DNA of 64,000 bases from an uncultured Dehalococcoidia bacterium (GTDB taxonomy: Bacteria; Chloroflexota; Dehalococcoidia; Lucifugimonadales; UBA3495), in assembly GCA_958296445.1 (NCBI GenBank), contig OY282565.1:2839570-2903569 (forward strand). Direction: 5' to 3'. The notes below the pieces were generated by a model. The model ran no database searches. It was not told where the DNA came from and saw nothing but the letters and a program-made list of their open reading frames with translations. Both the position numbers and the translations under genes were made by a program. Shown here piece after piece: positions 25,790-34,758 of this stretch. The stretch's first letter is position 1. The number at the start of each line of letters is the position of its first letter.

Positions 25790-26533
25790 TTAGGGGTTTA
25801 TTTGGGAGTTGCGGTTTTCTACTATGAAGGTTTCGCGGCGTTGTAGGTAGTCGGATGCTAGGGAGTGGAGGGCTTGGGGGCGGTCTAGGGTGATGGCGTG
25901 GGCGGCGTCGTAGATGAAGCAGATGTTGCAGTTGGGGGCTTGTTGGCGCCATAGGCTGGGGGCTTGTGGGGGGATTAGGCGGTCTTCTTGGCCGAATATG
26001 GCTAGGGTGGGGGTTTGCAGTTGGGGTAGCAGGGCGTTGGCGTTTTGCCATTGTTGGGACAGGGCGGCTAGGGCGGCGGCGCGGGCGGGGTCGGGCGGGG
26101 GGTGGGCGGGGTTTTCGGGGTGGGCGAGCATTGTTTGGGTTGGGGTTTGCCAGGGTTGCGGGTCTGGCGGGGTTTGGGGCGGTTCGGGGGCTACGCAGGT
26201 GGGGGATACGAGTATTAGGGCGGTTACGGCGTGGGGGCGCAGGAGGGCTAGGCGGAGGGCGGCGTCGGCGCCTAGGGATACGCCGATTAGGGCGTATTGG
26301 GTTAGGCCGGCGGTTTCTAGGGTTGCGGCTAGGGCGGCGGCTGTGTTTTGGGCTGCGGCCTCGTCTTGGCCCTCGCCGGGAGGGGGGATGGGGGGTTGGA
26401 TGTTGATTACGCGGTAGCTGGGGGTTAGGGCGTCGGCTAGGGTTGTTGTTTGCCAGGGTGTCCAGTCTAGGATGGCTACCTGGGGGCCGTTGCCGGATTC
26501 GGTGTATGGCAGGGGGGGTTGTGGTGGGTTCAT
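25790..26533 (-). CDS. Alpha/beta hydrolase
   Basis: A 247-residue alpha/beta-hydrolase fold protein. The nucleophile elbow is GVSLGA (about residues 98-103), the acid lies in IFGQEDRLIPP, and the His in DAAHAITLDRPQ; all three are in the right order and spacing. It resembles small esterase/lactonase or C-C hydrolase members; substrate unknown. AAAGGAGT precedes ATG 26533. The gene's 5' leader, including that ribosome site, is duplicated upstream (see 26534-26805). Confidence 0.88.
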   Translation of the reverse strand: MNPPQPPLPYTESGNGPQVAILDWTPWQTTTLADALTPSYRVINIQPPIPPPGEGQDEAAAQNTAAALAATLETAGLTQYALIGVSLGADAALRLALLRPHAVTALILVSPTCVAPEPPQTPPDPQPWQTPTQTMLAHPENPAHPPPDPARAAALAALSQQWQNANALLPQLQTPTLAIFGQEDRLIPPQAPSLWRQQAPNCNICFIYDAAHAITLDRPQALHSLASDYLQRRETFIVENRNSQINP

Positions 26534-26805
26534 TGGTTTAGGACTCCTTTGCGGGGGCTTAGGCCGCTTGGGTGTGGGCTCGGGGTAACGCAGAGTACGC
26601 AGAGAAAACGCAGAGGGCGCAGAGAAATTGCTTGGCCCGCTTGGGGTGTGGCGTATGGGGGTGGGGGCGTTGGTTTAGGACTCCTTTGCGGGGGCTTAGG
26701 CCGCTTGGGTGTGGGATCGGGGTAACGCAGAGGGCGCAGAGAAAACGCAGAGGGCGCAGAGAAATTGCTTGGCTCGCTTGGGTGTGGCCGTGTGGGGGCG
26801 TGGGT
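26534..26805. repeat. About 135-bp tandem duplication of the hydrolase leader
   Basis: GGTTTAGGACTCCTTTGCGGGGGCTTAGG occurs at 26535 and again at 26672 (137 bp apart), followed each time by ACGCAGAG..GCGCAGAGAAATTGCTTGG sequence. A third partial start (GGGTTTAGA) coincides with the end of the next gene at about 26803. The second copy preserves the AAAGGAGT ribosome site of the hydrolase but no ATG. It is one of several gene-joint duplications in the window. Confidence 0.8.
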
Positions 26806-27909
26806 TTAGAATTCTTGGAGGCGGGGGAGGACTTCGCGGCCGAATAGGTTGATTTCGGCCATTATGTCGCGGTGGTTTAGGCTGGGTTGTTGAAAGAAGA
26901 GGTCTATTACTCCGGCGCCGCAGTGGTCGTGGTAGGCTTTTATTTGTTGGGTTATGGAGTCGGGGCCGCCTACGAAGGTTAGGTCTGGGGCGCCGCCTAC
27001 GATGTCGCCGGCGGCGCTGCCGGCGAATACGTGGGCGTAGTCTATGGTTTGGCCGGTGCGCTGGGCCTGGATTACTTGGGCGACTGAGTTGCGCAGGGCC
27101 ATTCCGGGGGCGCGGGCGCGGTCGGCTTGGCGGTGGAACCAGTCCCATGCTTTTTGGTCGGTTTCGGCTAGGTAGATGCTGCCGCGGAATACTATTTGGT
27201 CGGGTTGGGGCGTCCAGCCGGCGTCTTGGCACCATTGGAAATACTTGTTGGTGATGGCGGCGGTGTCGGCTACGGGGAGGAAGGATACGCCGAGGCCGAG
27301 GCGGTGGGCGGCGGCGTAGCGGACGGCGTCGTCGCTGCGGGTGGCTACGATGGCCGGGGGCAGGGGCTGCTGGACGGGGCGGGGCCAGACGGCTACGGTG
27401 CGGAACTGGTAGTAGCGGCCTTCCCAGGCGAAGGGCTGGGGTTCGGTTAGGGCGCGGAGGATTAAGTCCATTCCCTCTAGCATTCGTCCGCGTCCCTCGG
27501 CGGGGTTGACGTTGTAGGTCTGGTCTTCGTTGGGGGTGCCGCGGAGGAAGCCCATTATTAGGCGTCCGTTGGTTAGGTTGTCGAGGAGGGCGAGTTCTTC
27601 GGCGGCCCGGACGGGGTTGTTGAGGGGTAGGAGGTGGCCTAGGAGGGCGATGCGGGCTTTGCGGCAGCGCTCGGCGACGGCGGCGGCCATTACGGAGGGG
27701 GCGCCGGTGGCGATGCGGCCGGAGTAGTGGTGCTCGGAGAAGCTAATCCATTGGAAGCCCATTTCTTCGGCGAATTCGCATTCTTCGATGCCGTGTTGGT
27801 AGCTTTGTACGGAGAGGGCGGGGTCGTTGTAGGCCGGGGGGGTGGGCCAGGTGGGGGGGAATGTTCGGCGTTGGGCGTAGCCCATGGCGCCTAGGTATGA
27901 GGCTTTCAT
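26806..27909 (-). CDS. LLM-class flavin-dependent oxidoreductase (bacterial luciferase family)
   Basis: A 367-residue luciferase-like monooxygenase. It reads CEFAEEMGFQWISFSEHHYSG (the typical family EHH), IALLGHLLPLNNPVRAAEELALLDNLTNGRLIMGFLRG, and a flavin-phosphate region with PAIVATRSDDAVRYAAAH. It would insert oxygen using FMNH2. CCAGGAGAAACC lies before ATG 27909. Degenerate partial copies of its first about 48 codons and ribosome site lie upstream at 28295-28425 and 28055-28092. Confidence 0.9.
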   Translation of the reverse strand: MKASYLGAMGYAQRRTFPPTWPTPPAYNDPALSVQSYQHGIEECEFAEEMGFQWISFSEHHYSGRIATGAPSVMAAAVAERCRKARIALLGHLLPLNNPVRAAEELALLDNLTNGRLIMGFLRGTPNEDQTYNVNPAEGRGRMLEGMDLILRALTEPQPFAWEGRYYQFRTVAVWPRPVQQPLPPAIVATRSDDAVRYAAAHRLGLGVSFLPVADTAAITNKYFQWCQDAGWTPQPDQIVFRGSIYLAETDQKAWDWFHRQADRARAPGMALRNSVAQVIQAQRTGQTIDYAHVFAGSAAGDIVGGAPDLTFVGGPDSITQQIKAYHDHCGAGVIDLFFQQPSLNHRDIMAEINLFGREVLPRLQEF

Positions 27910-29568
27910 TGGTTTCTCCTGGTTGGGGTTATGGGTGGTTGGGGTTATGGGTGGTTTGGTTAGGGTAACAGATGTTTGTTTAGGGTGACGGGTATTTGGT
28001 TAGAGGGATGGGGGGCTTTCCTTAGTGATGGGCGGGCGGGTTGGTTAGGGTGATGGTTGGCGGCTAGGTGTGATGCTTTCATTGCTTTCTCCTAAGAAGG
28101 GTCTTACTGCGCTGGGCGGGATTCTTCGCTTTGCTCAGAATGACAGGGGGATTGCTTAGGGTTGCGGGCGGGTTGGTTGGGGGGATGGGCGGCTTGCCTA
28201 GAGTAACAGATGGTTTGTTCAGGGTGACGGATATTTGCTTAGGGTGATGGGCGGCTTTCCTTAGTGATGGACGGGTGGGTTGGGGTGACGGGCTGCGGTG
28301 AATTTGTATTCTTTGATGCCGTGTTGGTTGCTTTGTACTGGCAGGGCGGGGGTGTTGTTGGCCGGGGTGGGGGGATTCGGGGGGTGTAGCTTATGGCGGC
28401 TAGGTGTGACGCTTTCATTGGTTTCTCCTTGAAGGGTCTTACTGCGCTGGGCGAGATTCTTCGCTTTGCTCAGAATGACAGATGGGTTGCTTAGGGTTAG
28501 GGGCGGATTGGTTGAGGGGATCGGCGGTTTGGTTAGGGTTGCGGGCGGGTTGGTTGGGGGGGTGGGCGGCTTGCCTAGAATAACAGATGGTTTGTTCAGG
28601 GTGACGGATATTTGCTTAGAGGGATGGGCGGCTTTCCGTAGTGTCGGGCGGGTTGGTTGGGGTGATGGGACGTTATTATGTTAGGTATTGGTTATTGGGG
28701 TTGGTGTCATCAATTGCACCGGGGGGTTGTTGGGGTTTGGGCGTGGTTGCGGGGGGTGTGGGCGCACGGCAGTGCGCCCCTACGGGGTATGGGGGCGGTT
28801 GGGGATTGGGCGGGTGTTCTTGGCGGGGGCTGGGATTGCCGTTGGGATTGCGGCTTGCGTCGTTATTTCTGCTTTCGCGGGAATCCGCAGCGTTGGCACA
28901 ATGCGGCCTTTGCTCGCCGGAGCGTCTGGATTCCCGCTTTCGCGGGAATGACGGTGTGGGGCGCAATCAGAACGGCAATTCCAGCGCACGTTAAAAATAC
29001 TAGGGTGTCGGGCGTCTTGGTTAGGGTTACGGGCGGCTGCTTAGGATTACGGGCGGATTGCTCAGGGTGTCGGGTGGTTTGGTTAGGGTTACGGGCGGGT
29101 TGGTTAGGGTTACGGCGGGTTGGTTGGGGTTTATGGGCGGGTTGGGGGGATGGGCGGGTTGGTGTTCTTGGCGGGGGCTGGGATTGCCGTTGGGATTGCG
29201 GCTTGCGCCGTTATTTCTGCTTTCGCGGGAATCCGCAGCGTTGGCACAATGCGGCCTTTGCTCGCCGGAGCGTCTGGATTCCCGCTTTCGCGGGAATGAC
29301 GGTGTGGGGCGCAATCAGAACGGCAATTCCAGCGCACGTTAAGAATACTAGGGTGTCGGGCGTCTTGGTTAGGGTTACGGGTGGCTGCTTAGGATTACGG
29401 ACGGATTGCTCAGGGTGTCGGGTGATTTGGTTAGGGTTACGGGCGGCTGCTTAGGATTACGGGCGGATTGCTCAGGGTGTCGGGTGATTTGGTTAGGGTT
29501 ACGGGCGGCTGCTTAGGGTGATGAGTGGGTTGGTTAGGGTTAAGGGTGGGGGGGTTGGGGGTTTTTTG
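27910..29568. repeat. Long repeat-rich, gene-free region
   Basis: About 1.65 kb without a convincing gene. It is built of G-rich units such as GGTTAGGGTTACGGGCGG, two CTTCGCTTTGCTCAGAATGACA elements (about 28125 and 28452), degenerate copies of the upstream flank of the flavin monooxygenase gene, and a roughly 280-bp direct duplication (28813 onward and 29161 onward, 348 bp apart) that contains CGGGAATGAC palindromes. Open frames through the duplication code for the repeat only. Confidence 0.8.
28295..28425 (-). pseudogene. Degenerate duplicate of the flavin monooxygenase 5' end
   Basis: This stretch matches 27760-27913 (the first about 48 codons and ribosome site of the gene ending at 26806) with many substitutions and an internal deletion of about 30 bp. 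Shared runs include TTTGATGCCGTGTTGGT and GCTTTCATTGGTTTCTCCT. The shorter match at 28055-28092 retains only the start codon and ribosome-site part. It cannot encode a functional enzyme. Confidence 0.75.
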
Positions 29569-30255
29569 TTAGGTGGGTAGGGTTTCTAGGTGTTTTAGCC
29601 AGGCTTGGAGGTGGGGGCATTGGGAGCGGATGGTTGGTAGGCCGATTTGTTGGGTGGCCTGGAGTCCTTGGATGGGTTTGCGGTAGCCGGGGATTATGGT
29701 CTGGATGCGTTTGGAGGGGGCGGTTGTGGGGGAGTCGTCTATGTTTTCGGGGGTGGGGAATGCGTCGCGGATTGCCTGGAGGGCGGCGGTTTGGGCGGGG
29801 GCACCGAGGCTGCGGGCTAGGGCGGGGCAGTCGCTGAATAGCATTGCCTCGAATTCGTGGATCATTATGTAGGGGATGAATCGGCGGGGGTTGAAATTGG
29901 GGCCCATTGCGTTGGCGATGTCTCGGGATAGGGATTCTTCGATGGCGTTGGGGTATTGGAGTTGGGGGGCGGCTCCGGCGCGGCCGGGCCAGGCGGCTTC
30001 GCCGCGTTGGGGCATTCCGTAGTAGTCTACCATGACGCATACCAAGAGTTGGGAGTCGCCCCTTAGCCGGTTTAGTATGTCGGCTCTCGCTTCGGGCCAG
30101 GGGCGGACTCCGCCGCGGCGGATGCGCTGGCGGTCTTTGCCCATTTTGCGGGCGGTGACTTGGGTGTAGCCTAGGGGGTAAAGGTGCAACGACAGGATTT
30201 GGTCTACAAAGGCTTCTTCGGTTTCTCCCTCGGCTTCAACGAATAGTCTAGTCAT
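29569..30255 (-). CDS. DUF4276 family (TOPRIM-like) protein, partner of the AAA ATPase
   Basis: A 228-residue protein of the DUF4276 type, a TOPRIM-like fold related to OLD-family nucleases. The N-terminal LFVEAEGETEEAFV holds the conserved Glu of TOPRIM motif 1 (about residues 5-18), VCVMVDYYGMP the DxD-like strand (about 72-82), and YIMIHEFEAMLFSD the third acidic motif. It follows the AAA ATPase gene on the same strand, the usual pairing in candidate anti-phage modules similar in plan to PARIS/OLD systems. The start overlaps a copy of the ATPase stop (ATGACTAG). It is separated from the true ATPase end by two extra 82-bp units. Confidence 0.85.
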   Translation of the reverse strand: MTRLFVEAEGETEEAFVDQILSLHLYPLGYTQVTARKMGKDRQRIRRGGVRPWPEARADILNRLRGDSQLLVCVMVDYYGMPQRGEAAWPGRAGAAPQLQYPNAIEESLSRDIANAMGPNFNPRRFIPYIMIHEFEAMLFSDCPALARSLGAPAQTAALQAIRDAFPTPENIDDSPTTAPSKRIQTIIPGYRKPIQGLQATQQIGLPTIRSQCPHLQAWLKHLETLPT

Positions 30256-30475
30256 CGGCTTTGCGCTCGTGGTAAGTTCCGGCGGGTCTGCCGCCGAATT
30301 CGGTTTCTCCCTCGGCTTCGACGAATAGTCTAGTCATCGGCTTTGCGCTCGTGGTAAGTTCCGGCGGGTCTGCCGCCAAATTCGGTTTCTCCCTTGGCTT
30401 CGACGAATAGTCTAGTCATCGGCTTTGCGCTCGTGGTAAGTTCCGGCGGGTCTGCCGCCGAATTCGTTTTTCTCC
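30228..30475. repeat. 82-bp tandem repeat spanning the ATPase/DUF4276 junction, three copies
   Basis: GAATAGTCTAGTCATCGGC recurs at 30241, 30323 and 30405, an exact 82-bp period. Each unit (read on the - strand) carries the last about 17 codons of the ATPase, its stop, the overlapping ATG and the first about 13 codons of the DUF4276 gene. Each extra unit therefore encodes a 29-residue chimera that begins MTRLFVEA and ends YHERKADD. Confidence 0.92.
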
Positions 30476-31545
30476 CATAGCTCGCCTAGGCTGTAGCGCT
30501 CTAGCCATACTTCTAGGGGTTCGGGGGTTAGGCGGGTGAATTTGGTGGCGCCGTTTTGGCGGTCGGTTACTAGGACTTCTTCGGGGATGAAGTGGTCTAG
30601 TAGGGTGGGGGATTGGGTGGTTAGGATGATTTGGGCGTTTACTGCGGCTATTCCGGTTAGGGCTTCTAGGAGGGTTATGGATACGGGGTGGAGGGCTAGT
30701 TCCGGTTCGTCGAGCAGGATTAGGGGGGGGAGGAGGGATTCGGGCTGGTAGAGCAGGGTGGTTAGGGCGATGAAGCGGAGGGCGCCGCCGGAAAAGTCGG
30801 CGGCGTCGTAGGGGGCTTGGGCGCCTTTGTGCCGCCATTGCAGGCGGATTTTGTTGGGGTTCGCGGGGGATGGCTCTAGCAGGAAGTCGTCGAAAAAGGG
30901 CATAGGTTGCTGGATGGTGCGGCAGATTATTTGGTATTGGGTTGGGTGTTTTTGGCGGATGTGGTAGAGATAGGCGGCTAGGTTGGAGCCGTCGGGCTGG
31001 AGGTAGCGGTTGTCTTGGAGGTCGGCGGTTTTTCTTAGGGGGGAGGTTGGGCCGGTGTCGTGGAAGTGGTATATGCGCCAGTCGTCCATTTGGCGGGCGA
31101 TGTATTGTTGGGCGGGTTGGTCGGCGGTGGGCCGGCTTATGGCGGCTTCGCCGCGGTGGCCTGAGAGGGGGTGCTCGGGTGGGGTTTCGGGGGCGGGTTG
31201 GTTGTTGTGGGGGGATAGCGATTCGGATTCGGGGCGCAGGCGGCCGTCGGGGGTTGGGCGCAGGGCGATTTTGTAGTGGTGGGCGGGGTTGCTAAATTCG
31301 ACGTGGAATTTTAGGGAGCCGGTTGCTTTGGGGCCGAAGTGCAGGATGCGGTCGGGGCCGCCGTTTTGGGCTACGTAGTCTTGGAGTTGTCCGGCGCGGA
31401 TGGCTTTCAGGAAGGCGAAGGCTTGGAGGAGGTTGGATTTGCCGGAGCCGTTGGCGCCGATAAGGACGTTTACTTGGCGCAGCTCTAGTTCGGCGCTGCG
31501 GATGCTCTTGAAGCCTTCGATGGTGATTTTGTTTATTAGTGGCAT
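30412..31545 (-). CDS. AAA family ATPase (RecF/OLD-like, AAA_21)
   Basis: A 377-residue ABC-type ATPase related to RecF/OLD proteins. It starts MPLINKITIEGFKSIR, followed by Walker A GANGSGKS (residues 30-37); a signature-like DFSGGALRF and Walker B LILLDEPELALHP (about residues 270-282) with ILTTQSPTLLDHF switch follow. Together with DUF4276 it forms a two-gene module of the kind widely suspected in phage defence: the ATPase senses and the TOPRIM partner cuts. That role is inference. The start ATG 31545 is supported by GGAG upstream and by the family N-terminus. Confidence 0.88.
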   Translation of the reverse strand: MPLINKITIEGFKSIRSAELELRQVNVLIGANGSGKSNLLQAFAFLKAIRAGQLQDYVAQNGGPDRILHFGPKATGSLKFHVEFSNPAHHYKIALRPTPDGRLRPESESLSPHNNQPAPETPPEHPLSGHRGEAAISRPTADQPAQQYIARQMDDWRIYHFHDTGPTSPLRKTADLQDNRYLQPDGSNLAAYLYHIRQKHPTQYQIICRTIQQPMPFFDDFLLEPSPANPNKIRLQWRHKGAQAPYDAADFSGGALRFIALTTLLYQPESLLPPLILLDEPELALHPVSITLLEALTGIAAVNAQIILTTQSPTLLDHFIPEEVLVTDRQNGATKFTRLTPEPLEVWLERYSLGELWEKNEFGGRPAGTYHERKADD

Positions 31546-31615
31546 TGGCGTTTTTTCCGGAGGGGGTGCGCCCCCGCTCTGGCCCTCGCCCGGAGGGGGA
31601 GGGGATTATTGGGGG

Positions 31616-32839
31616 TTATAGTTGGATTAGTTCGTAGGGTAGGGTGTTTAGGTTTTGGTGGGCGGTTTCGGTTATTAGGATCATATCCTCGATTTGGTAG
31701 GAGCCTAGGCTGGCGGAGTAGTAGGGGGTTTCTAGACAGAGGAGCATTCCGGGCCGGAGGGGGGTGTGTTCGGCGGGGCTGATGAAGGGGGGTTCTTCTA
31801 CGAAGGTGTCTAGGCCGATGGAGTGTCCGTAGTGGCCGCGGCTGTATCCGGGGAAGCCGTTGGCTTGCATTTGGGCGTCGGCGGCGCGGTAGATTTCGGA
31901 TATGGGGGTTCCGGGGCGCATTAGCTGGCGGGCGGCGGCGTGGGCGTCGGCTAGGGCGTCGTAGACGCGGCGCTGTTCGGCGGAGGGGCGGCCAAAGGCG
32001 AAGGTGCGGCCGCAGTCGCTGTAGAAGCCGCTTACGGCTACGCCGCAGTCGAATTTTATGAGGTCGCCGGGGGAGAGGCCGGTATTGCCGCCGAAGCTGC
32101 TGCCGGGGCCGCCGCCGGCGCTGATGAAGCCGTAGGCGGATTGAAATTCGCCTGCGGCGGCTTGGCCGGACATTGCGGCTTCTAGGGCGCCTGCTTGGTA
32201 GCGGTATTTGATGTCTTGGGCGGTGTGGCCGGGCTGGGCGTCGGCGATGGCGCGGCGGAGTCCGGCCTCGAACAGGCGGGCGGCGGCGCGGTGCATTTCG
32301 ATTTCTTGGGGGTGCTTGATGGCCCGGAGGGCGTAGAGCATTCCGGTGATGTCAACGAAGCGGCATTCGGGGTTGTTTTGTTGCAGGCGGAACAGGGTGT
32401 CGGCGTAGACGTAGCGTAGGTCTAGGCCGATGGTGGCGGCGGAGAGGCCGCGCTCTTGCAGGATGGCGGTTAGGGTTTGGTCTAGTTCGTCGGGGTTCCA
32501 TTGGGGGGGGCGGGAGATGCGGGCGTGGCGGCCGGGGGGGCCGGCGATTATGTCTAGGTCGCGGTTTTCTACCCACATCCGATAGGGGCGGATGTCCTCG
32601 ATGGAGGTGGCGGCTTGGGCGGCGGGGGCGGCGAAGTCGCTGGTCATCAGGGCCGGGGGGAGGGCGGGGTCGGCGGGGATTAGGGCGGCGTCGGTGCCCA
32701 TTAGGCGGAAGGAGAGGTTGACTACCGGGCTGAAAAAGCCGGTGGTGTAGTAGATGTTGGCGGGGGTGTAGACTAGGCAGGCGTCTATTTCTTGGCGCCG
32801 GAGTTCGTCTTGGAGTTGGCGGCGGACGTTGTCGAACAT
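31616..32839 (-). CDS. M24 family metallopeptidase (Xaa-Pro peptidase/creatinase fold)
   Basis: A 407-residue pita-bread-fold peptidase. All five metal ligands of aminopeptidase P/prolidase are visible: Asp264 and Asp275 (FDCGVAVSGFYSDCGRT), His339 (GHYGHSIGL), Glu370 (CLETPYY) and Glu384 (YQIEDM). The N-terminal domain (YTPANIYYTTGF) is the creatinase-type. It probably cleaves N-terminal residues before proline, or hydrolyses small amidino/imido substrates. ATG 32839 is chosen for the GAGGT upstream and family start; an earlier in-frame ATG at 32899 lies in repeat sequence. Confidence 0.92.
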   Translation of the reverse strand: MFDNVRRQLQDELRRQEIDACLVYTPANIYYTTGFFSPVVNLSFRLMGTDAALIPADPALPPALMTSDFAAPAAQAATSIEDIRPYRMWVENRDLDIIAGPPGRHARISRPPQWNPDELDQTLTAILQERGLSAATIGLDLRYVYADTLFRLQQNNPECRFVDITGMLYALRAIKHPQEIEMHRAAARLFEAGLRRAIADAQPGHTAQDIKYRYQAGALEAAMSGQAAAGEFQSAYGFISAGGGPGSSFGGNTGLSPGDLIKFDCGVAVSGFYSDCGRTFAFGRPSAEQRRVYDALADAHAAARQLMRPGTPISEIYRAADAQMQANGFPGYSRGHYGHSIGLDTFVEEPPFISPAEHTPLRPGMLLCLETPYYSASLGSYQIEDMILITETAHQNLNTLPYELIQL

Positions 32840-33411
32840 TGTTGGGACCTCACTTGGGGGTGACGGGGTTATTTTACACTGCCGGGGGTTGGGGCGCACG
32901 GGGCGGGGGTGGGGGTGGTTGGTTTTTGGGGGTGGTTGTCTGAATCAGGATTTTCAGGATTACGGGATTTTCGGGATTGGGGGGTTCCGGTTTTTGGGGG
33001 ATTTGTCTGAATCAGGATTTTCGGGATTATGGGATTTGCAGGATTGGGGGTTTCCGGTTTTTGGGGGTGGTTGTCTGAATCAGGATTTTCAGGATTACGG
33101 GATTTATGGGATTGGGGTAATTTTGATTCAGACAATCCGGGTGCGAAATTCCCCTTTGGTACTCTGAGCAAAGCCAAGGGTCTCACTGCCCAAGGTGAGA
33201 TTCTTCGCTTTGCTCAGAATGACAGACTTTTTGGCGTCTTGGGTAAAGCGATGGGCTCTCACTGCCCTAGGTGAGATTCTTCGCTTTGCTCAGAATGACA
33301 GACTTTTGCTCAGGGTGGCAGATAGGGGGTGGGGGTTGGGGGTGGCGTGGACATTGGGGGTGGGCGGGATTAGTATTCGGGTGGGGCATTTTAGCCGGCG
33401 GGAGGCGGGTA
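32840..33411. repeat. Repeat-filled intergenic region
   Basis: No gene seen. It contains three or four tandem TCTGAATCAGGATTTTC(A/G)GGATTA units (about 32938-33135, roughly 60 bp apart) and two CTTCGCTTTGCTCAGAATGACAGAC elements, one as a hairpin (33160-33225, 33265-33305). Confidence 0.75.
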
Positions 33412-34758
33412 ATGAGATTGGGGGGCAGGGAGATTTTTTTTGGGTGGTTTGTTACTTTTGGCTGCGCGTTTGTGGTTTTTGGGGTGGCGGGGGGGCAGTT
33501 TTCTTTTGGGGTTTTTCTGAAGCCTATGACGGAGGATTTTGGGTGGAGCCGGGCTACGCTGTCGCTGGCTTTTGGGGTGACGTTTATGATTTCGGGGTTG
33601 CTGCGGCCGGCGGCGGGGTATTTGGCGGACCGCTATAGCCCGAAGTGGGTGGCGCTGGCGGGGGTGCTGATTATGGGGTGGATGCTGGCGCTGATTCCGG
33701 CGGTGAACAATCTGTTGCAGCTGTATGTGATATTCGCGTTTATGAGCGTTGGGGTGACGCTGGGAACGGGGCCGATTCTGACTAAGATTGTGAGCCAGTG
33801 GTTTGTGGCGCGGCGGGGGCTTACGCTGGGGATAGTGAGCGGGGCGGGGTCTTTCGGGGCGATGTTTCTGGTGCCGGCGACGTCGGCGGTGCTGGTGGTG
33901 TGGTCGTGGCAGCAGGCGTATATTGCGCTGGGGGTGTTTCTGGTTTTTGTGGTGCTGCCTATGGGGGCGCTGCTTATCCGCAACCGGCCGCAGGATAAGG
34001 GGCTTCGGGCTTACGGTAGCGGGGACGGGCCGGGGGGGACGGGGGCGCGGCAGGGGCGGGGCGGCGGGGGTTCATCATTGGACAGGGGTTCGCCGGAGGG
34101 GATGGCGCGGCGGGATTTCACTTTTGGGGAGGCGGTCAGGACTCCGCTGTTTCAGAGGCTTAGTTTCGGGTATTTCGTTTGAGGGTACTCGATGAGCTTC
34201 GTGAATGCTCATTTTGTGACTTATGCTCAGGATTTGGGGTATCACGCTTTGGTGGCGGCCAGCGGGTTTAGTCTGATTGGGGCTACGGCGATTATCGGGG
34301 CTTTGTGGATGGGGCATCTTTCGGATAAGTATGGGCGGCGGCGGATGCTGGCTTTTTCGTATCAATTGCGGGCTATGGGGTTCGTGGTGGTGCTGCTTTC
34401 GATGGGGATTCCTTTTTTGGGGATACCGTCGCTGGGGATTGTGGCGCTGGTGGCGGGGGTGCTGCTGGTGGGGTTTTCGTGGAATGCGGTGGTGGGGATT
34501 ACGGCGGCGTATGTTTCGGACGGGTTCGGGACGGGGAATCTGGGGAAGATTTACGGGACGATGTTTGCGGTGATGCCGCTGGGGTCGGGGCTGGGGGCGT
34601 ATCTGGGGGGGAAGCTGTTTGATGTGCGGGGGACTTATGATGTGGCTATCTGGTCTAATGTGGGGTTGCTGATTGCGTCGGCGTTGCTGGTGTGGTCTAT
34701 CGGGGGGGAGCGGCCGCAGGCGCTAGGGGGGCCTGCGGCGGCGGCGGGGGATGATTAG
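33412..34758 (+). pseudogene. MFS transporter interrupted by an in-frame TGA
   Basis: A 12-helix major facilitator protein (monocarboxylate-transporter/OFA-like) of about 448 codons. ATG 33412 follows GGGAGGCGGGTA. The N-half has FSFGVFLKPMTEDFGWSRATLSLA and DRYSPKW; the C-half has MGHLSDKYGRRRM. The two halves are in the same frame, separated only by TGA at 34180-34182 in ...LSFGYFV*GYSMSFVNAHF. Relatives as I recall them have Cys at this point (FxxCGF); this is not checked. No other damage is visible in the 188 codons downstream, so this is a very recent nonsense change, a sequencing error, or recoding. Confidence 0.85.

Noticed and set aside
28678..29454. 258-codon plus-strand frame and its minus-strand mirror frames
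   Set aside because: They simply translate the about 280-bp direct duplication and G-rich repeats; the peptide repeats itself.
27910..29568. Insertion sequence or transposon
   Set aside because: No transposase-like frame, terminal inverted repeats or target-site duplication could be seen; content is explained by tandem and dispersed repeats.
34180..34182. Alternative genetic code (TGA = Trp or Gly)
   Set aside because: Other genes in the window end cleanly at TGA (for example at 20483 and 48371), and Trp is coded by TGG throughout.
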